DNA of 64,000 bases from Thermodesulfobacterium geofontis OPF15 (lineage in GTDB: Bacteria > Desulfobacterota > Thermodesulfobacteria > Thermodesulfobacteriales > Thermodesulfobacteriaceae): positions 682,001-746,000 of the forward strand of contig NC_015682.1 of assembly GCF_000215975.1 (NCBI RefSeq), read 5' to 3'. The number at the start of each line of letters is the position of its first letter. The first letter of the stretch is position 1. Under the pieces are notes generated by a model. That model saw only the letters and a list, made by a program, of their open reading frames with translations. It was not told the DNA's origin and did no database searches. Positions 60,808 through 64,000 of this stretch are shown in pieces. A program made the translations under genes and the position numbers.

Positions 60808-62892
60808 ATGACGCCAGAGGAATTAAAAATTTTAAAAACAACAAGAAATATAGGCTTTGTTGCACATATTGATGCTGGTAAAACTACTACTACAGAAAGG
60901 GTGCTTTATTACACTGGAAAAACTTATAAAATTGGTGAAGTAGATGAAGGTACAGCAACAATGGATTTCTTGCCTCAGGAACAAGAAAGAGGTATCACTA
61001 TCACTTCTGCTTGTACTACTACTTTTTGGAGAGGACATAGAATAAACATTATTGATACACCAGGGCATGTGGATTTTACTATTGAAGTAGAAAGAAGTTT
61101 GAGAGTTCTTGATGGAGCAGTAGTAATTTTTTGTGCTGTTGGAGGAGTGGAACCTCAATCAGAAACCGTTTGGAGACAGGCAAATAAATACAAAGTTCCA
61201 AGATTGGCTTTTATTAATAAAATGGATAGAACAGGTGCAAATTTTGAGAGAGTTGTAGAACAGATTAGACAAAGATTAGGAGCAAATCCATTGCCTATTC
61301 AAATTCCTGTAGGACAAGAGAGTGATTTTGTAGGGGTAGTAGACCTAATAGAAATGAAAGCTATCATCTGGGATGAAGAATCCTTAGGTGCTAAGTATCA
61401 TTATGAGGAAGTTCCTGCCTACTTAAAAGATAAAGCTGAAGAATATAGAATAAAAATGATTGAAACCTTAGCAGATATAAATGATGAAATTATGGAAAAA
61501 TATTTAGAAGGAAAAGAGATATCTCCTGAAGAAATAAGAAAAGCTATTAGAGAAGCAACTATTAATTTTAAAATTGTACCTATTTTATGTGGAGCAGCTT
61601 TTAAAAATAAAGGAATTCAACCTTTGCTTGATGCTATTATAGACTATCTTCCTTCACCTCTTGATATTCCACCTGTAAAGGGAGTTAATCCGGATACAGG
61701 AGAAATAGAAGAAAGACCTACAGATCCAGATGCTCCCTTAGCTTGTTTAGCTTTTAAAATAATGACAGATCCTTATATAGGAACGCTAACTTTTTTAAGA
61801 ATCTATTCAGGAAGATTAGAAAGTGGAATGTCAGTATATAATTCTACCAAAAGAAAAAAAGAAAGAATAGGGCGTTTGGTAAGGATGCATGCTAATCAAA
61901 GAGAGGAAATTACAGGAGCTTTTGCAGGAGATATAGTTGCTGCTATAGGTTTGAGAGTAACTACTACAGGAGATACATTATGTGATGAAAATCATCCTAT
62001 AGAACTTGAAAAACTTGAAATTCCAGAACCTGTTATTTCTGTAGCAGTTGAACCTAAAACTAAAGCTGATCAAGAAAGACTTGCTCTTGCATTACAAAAA
62101 ATAGCTATAGAAGACCCGTCCTTTAGAGTAACTGTTAATCATGAAACAGGACAAACCCTTATTTGGGGAATGGGAGAATTACATTTAGAAATCATTATAG
62201 ATAGACTTCTGAGAGAATTTAAAGTAGGCGTTAATGTTGGCAAACCAGAAGTAGCTTATAAAGAAACTATTACAACTTCTGCTGAAGCAGAAGGAAAATA
62301 CATTAGACAAACTGGTGGAAGGGGTCAGTATGGACATGTAAAATTGATTGTAGAACCAAATCCTGGTAAAGGATTTCATTTTGTTTCAGAAATTGTAGGA
62401 GGAGTTATTCCTAAAGAATTTATACCTGCTATAGAAAAAGGTGTAAGAGAAGCCACTCAAGAGGGAGTTTTAGCAGGATATCCAGTTGTTGATGTTAAAG
62501 TAAGACTTGTTGACGGAAGCTATCATGAAGTAGACTCTTCTGATCTTGCTTTTGCTATTGCAGGTTCTTTAGCATTTAAAGAAGCTTGTAAAAAAGCTAA
62601 TCCAGTTTTATTAGAACCTATTATGAAAGTAGAAATTGTAGTTCCTGAAGAATATTTAGGAGATGTATTAGGGGATATCTCTTCACGTAGAGGGAAGGTT
62701 GAGAGTATGGATATGAGAGGGAATGCAAGAGTTATTTTGGCTTTTGTTCCTCTTGCAGAAATGTTTGGATATGCTACAACTTTAAGGTCTCTTACTCAAG
62801 GAAGAGGAACTTTTATTATGCAATTTTCTCACTATGAAAGAGTACCTGCTCAGTTAGCAGAAAGTATTATAAAAAAGGCCAAAGGATTATAA
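60808..62892 (+). CDS. fusA: Elongation factor G
   Basis: 694 residues, full length. G1 [18 protein letters not shown], switch [17 protein letters not shown] and NKMDRTGA form the GTPase; domains II to V follow with [14 protein letters not shown] (domain IV) and [21 protein letters not shown]-like domain V sequence. It drives translocation and, with RRF, recycling. Codon use is A-ending like most genes here. tuf starts 22 bases later. Confidence 0.98.
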   Translation: MTPEELKILKTTRNIGFVAHIDAGKTTTTERVLYYTGKTYKIGEVDEGTATMDFLPQEQERGITITSACTTTFWRGHRINIIDTPGHVDFTIEVERSLRVLDGAVVIFCAVGGVEPQSETVWRQANKYKVPRLAFINKMDRTGANFERVVEQIRQRLGANPLPIQIPVGQESDFVGVVDLIEMKAIIWDEESLGAKYHYEEVPAYLKDKAEEYRIKMIETLADINDEIMEKYLEGKEISPEEIRKAIREATINFKIVPILCGAAFKNKGIQPLLDAIIDYLPSPLDIPPVKGVNPDTGEIEERPTDPDAPLACLAFKIMTDPYIGTLTFLRIYSGRLESGMSVYNSTKRKKERIGRLVRMHANQREEITGAFAGDIVAAIGLRVTTTGDTLCDENHPIELEKLEIPEPVISVAVEPKTKADQERLALALQKIAIEDPSFRVTVNHETGQTLIWGMGELHLEIIIDRLLREFKVGVNVGKPEVAYKETITTSAEAEGKYIRQTGGRGQYGHVKLIVEPNPGKGFHFVSEIVGGVIPKEFIPAIEKGVREATQEGVLAGYPVVDVKVRLVDGSYHEVDSSDLAFAIAGSLAFKEACKKANPVLLEPIMKVEIVVPEEYLGDVLGDISSRRGKVESMDMRGNARVILAFVPLAEMFGYATTLRSLTQGRGTFIMQFSHYERVPAQLAESIIKKAKGL

Positions 62893-62914
62893 AATTTTTT
62901 AGGGAGGAGAGGAG

Positions 62915-64000
62915 ATGGCGAAGGCTAAATTTGAGAGGAAGAAGCCTCATTTAAATGTAGGGACTATTGGGCATATTGATCATGGGAAGACCACATTAAC
63001 GAGTGCGATAACGAGGGTGTTATCAACGAAGGGATTAGCAAGGTGGGTTCCATTTGATGAGATAGACAAGGCACCTGAGGAGAAGGCAAGGGGTATAACG
63101 ATACAGCTTGCGCATGTGGAGTATGAGAGTGAGAAGAGGCATTATGCGCATATAGATTGTCCTGGTCATGCTGATTATATAAAGAACATGATAACTGGTG
63201 CAGCGCAGATGGATGGGGCAATACTTGTTGTTGCAGCAGATGATGGACCTATGCCTCAGACGAGGGAGCATGTATTGCTTGCAAGGCAGGTTAATGTTCC
63301 GTACATATTGGTATTTATGAACAAGATTGACATGGTAGATGATCCTGAGTTATTGGATTTAGTTGAGTTAGAGGTTAGGGAATTACTTACGAAGTATGGA
63401 TTTCCTGGTGATGAGGTACCGGTTATAAGGGGTAGTGCTTTGAGAGCGCTTGAGTGTGGGTGTGGTAAGGAGGAGTGTCAGTGGTGTGGGGCTATATGGC
63501 AGTTGGTGAAGGCGATGGATGAGTATATACCTGAGCCAATAAGGGATGTAGACAAGCCGTTTTTGATGCCTATAGAGGATGTATTTAGTATAAGTGGTAG
63601 GGGAACGGTTGTGACGGGTAAGGTAGAGAGGGGAGTGCTTAGGCCTGGGGATGAGGTTGAGGTGGTAGGGCTTAGGCCGACGATTAAGACGGTTGCAACA
63701 AGTATTGAGATGTTTAGGAAGATACTTGATGAGGCATTACCTGGTGATAATATAGGGATACTTTTGAGGGGAGTAGGGAAGGATGATGTAGAGAGGGGTC
63801 AGGTGGTAGCGAAGCCTGGTAGTATAAAGCCGCATATTAAGTTTAAGGCTGAGGTATATGTGTTGAAGAAGGAGGAGGGAGGTAGGCATACGCCATTTTT
63901 TAGTGGGTATAGACCGCAGTTTTATTTTAGGACGACAGATGTTACAGGGGTTATAAAGTTACCTGATGGGGTTGAGATGGTGATGCCTGGTGATAATGTG
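62915..64000 (+). CDS. tuf: Elongation factor Tu, partial (3' end cut)
   Basis: 362 codons from the ATG at 62915 (AGGAGAGGAG upstream) to the right edge. GTPase motifs are [25 protein letters not shown] with the catalytic His85, and MNKIDMVD. Domain II begins near [12 protein letters not shown] and domain III near FKAEVYVL; about 40 residues are missing. A four-cysteine insert [11 protein letters not shown] (C181, C183, C188, C191) replaces the usual short loop before the AMDEYIPEP helix. Codon use is markedly G-ending (AAG, AGG, GAG) and GC-richer than adjoining fusA. Confidence 0.97.
   Translation, partial: MAKAKFERKKPHLNVGTIGHIDHGKTTLTSAITRVLSTKGLARWVPFDEIDKAPEEKARGITIQLAHVEYESEKRHYAHIDCPGHADYIKNMITGAAQMDGAILVVAADDGPMPQTREHVLLARQVNVPYILVFMNKIDMVDDPELLDLVELEVRELLTKYGFPGDEVPVIRGSALRALECGCGKEECQWCGAIWQLVKAMDEYIPEPIRDVDKPFLMPIEDVFSISGRGTVVTGKVERGVLRPGDEVEVVGLRPTIKTVATSIEMFRKILDEALPGDNIGILLRGVGKDDVERGQVVAKPGSIKPHIKFKAEVYVLKKEEGGRHTPFFSGYRPQFYFRTTDVTGVIKLPDGVEMVMPGDNV
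63455..63487 (+). other. Four-cysteine insert in EF-Tu
   Basis: [11 protein letters not shown] (CxCx4CxxC) occupies residues 181-191 in the G domain, where E. coli EF-Tu has a short acidic loop (GDAEWE type). The spacing is suitable for a Zn or Fe-S site. It is in frame, with intact sequence on both sides. Confidence 0.85.

Noticed and set aside
62964-63271. Minus-strand reading frames inside tuf
   Set aside because: They are shadows of the conserved EF-Tu gene; the peptides have no recognisable family and are rich in repeated Ser, His and Leu.

Overview
The window is a low-GC chromosomal segment of an anaerobic, probably thermophilic Gram-negative bacterium. Outer-membrane proteins (an autotransporter and a TonB receptor) show two membranes. 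Anaerobic or thermophilic traits include an oxygen-sensitive class III ribonucleotide reductase carrying inteins, a two-subunit pyruvate carboxylase, a CooC-like nickel-insertion ATPase and an RCKP rubredoxin-like protein. The mix of gene families fits Thermodesulfobacteriota (Thermodesulfobacterium or Caldimicrobium type). That placement is inference from family content; there is no rRNA here to prove it.

Layout. 1-1548: 5' part of ftsK (minus strand, runs off the left edge). 1571-6002: a Spy-like and autotransporter cassette with its own terminator, enclosed by a 21-bp direct repeat. 6071-8718: tRNA-Val(GAC), thrS, infC. 8723-13214: hisH, scpB, radical SAM, pgsA, rpe and two unknown genes. 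13332-17851: lysA, queA, an MFS transporter, a 50-residue RCKP protein and xth. 17854-21964: the class III RNR locus, with a NrdD interrupted by two inteins, its glycyl-radical domain on a separate small gene, and a pair of NrdR boxes over the promoter. 22152-25908: ffh, rpsP, khpA, rimM and a trmD fused to a second SPOUT methyltransferase. 25944-28320: copper chaperone and Cu-ATPase. 28389-32737: two-subunit pyruvate carboxylase and a CsgG-like protein. 32821-36196: rplM, rpsI, argC, truA, hisB. 36203-42084 (minus): small dnaJ-like gene, lysC, cimA, cooC-like, cysS, cvpA.

42262-51192 is the most accessory-looking part. It holds a HicB-like remnant, an Slp lipoprotein, a TonB receptor, a tetrapyrrole methylase with a Sec signal peptide, an APC permease, a DUF4198 (NikK-like) protein, a NikL-like protein, the stranded C-terminal end of a ChlD/BchD-type chelatase VWA domain, a nuclease-like gene and an ABC-2 exporter. 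I read it as a metal or tetrapyrrole acquisition locus that has partly decayed. The exported methylase is the best candidate for undescribed biology.

51201-59475 holds housekeeping and redox genes (AMMECR1, DsbC-like, nitroreductase, flavoprotein, spermidine-synthase-like, DnaJ, dCMP deaminase, glyA, glycosyltransferase, HAD). 59718-64000 is the str operon (rpsL, rpsG, fusA, tuf) behind two tandem promoters. tuf is cut by the right edge and carries an unusual four-cysteine insert.

Two further themes run through the window. Small dyads sit on several promoters (nrdD, rplM, the TonB gene). Two codon styles coexist: most genes, even rpsL and fusA, prefer A-ending codons, while tuf, the Spy-like gene and the barrel end of the autotransporter strongly prefer AAG/AGG/GAG.
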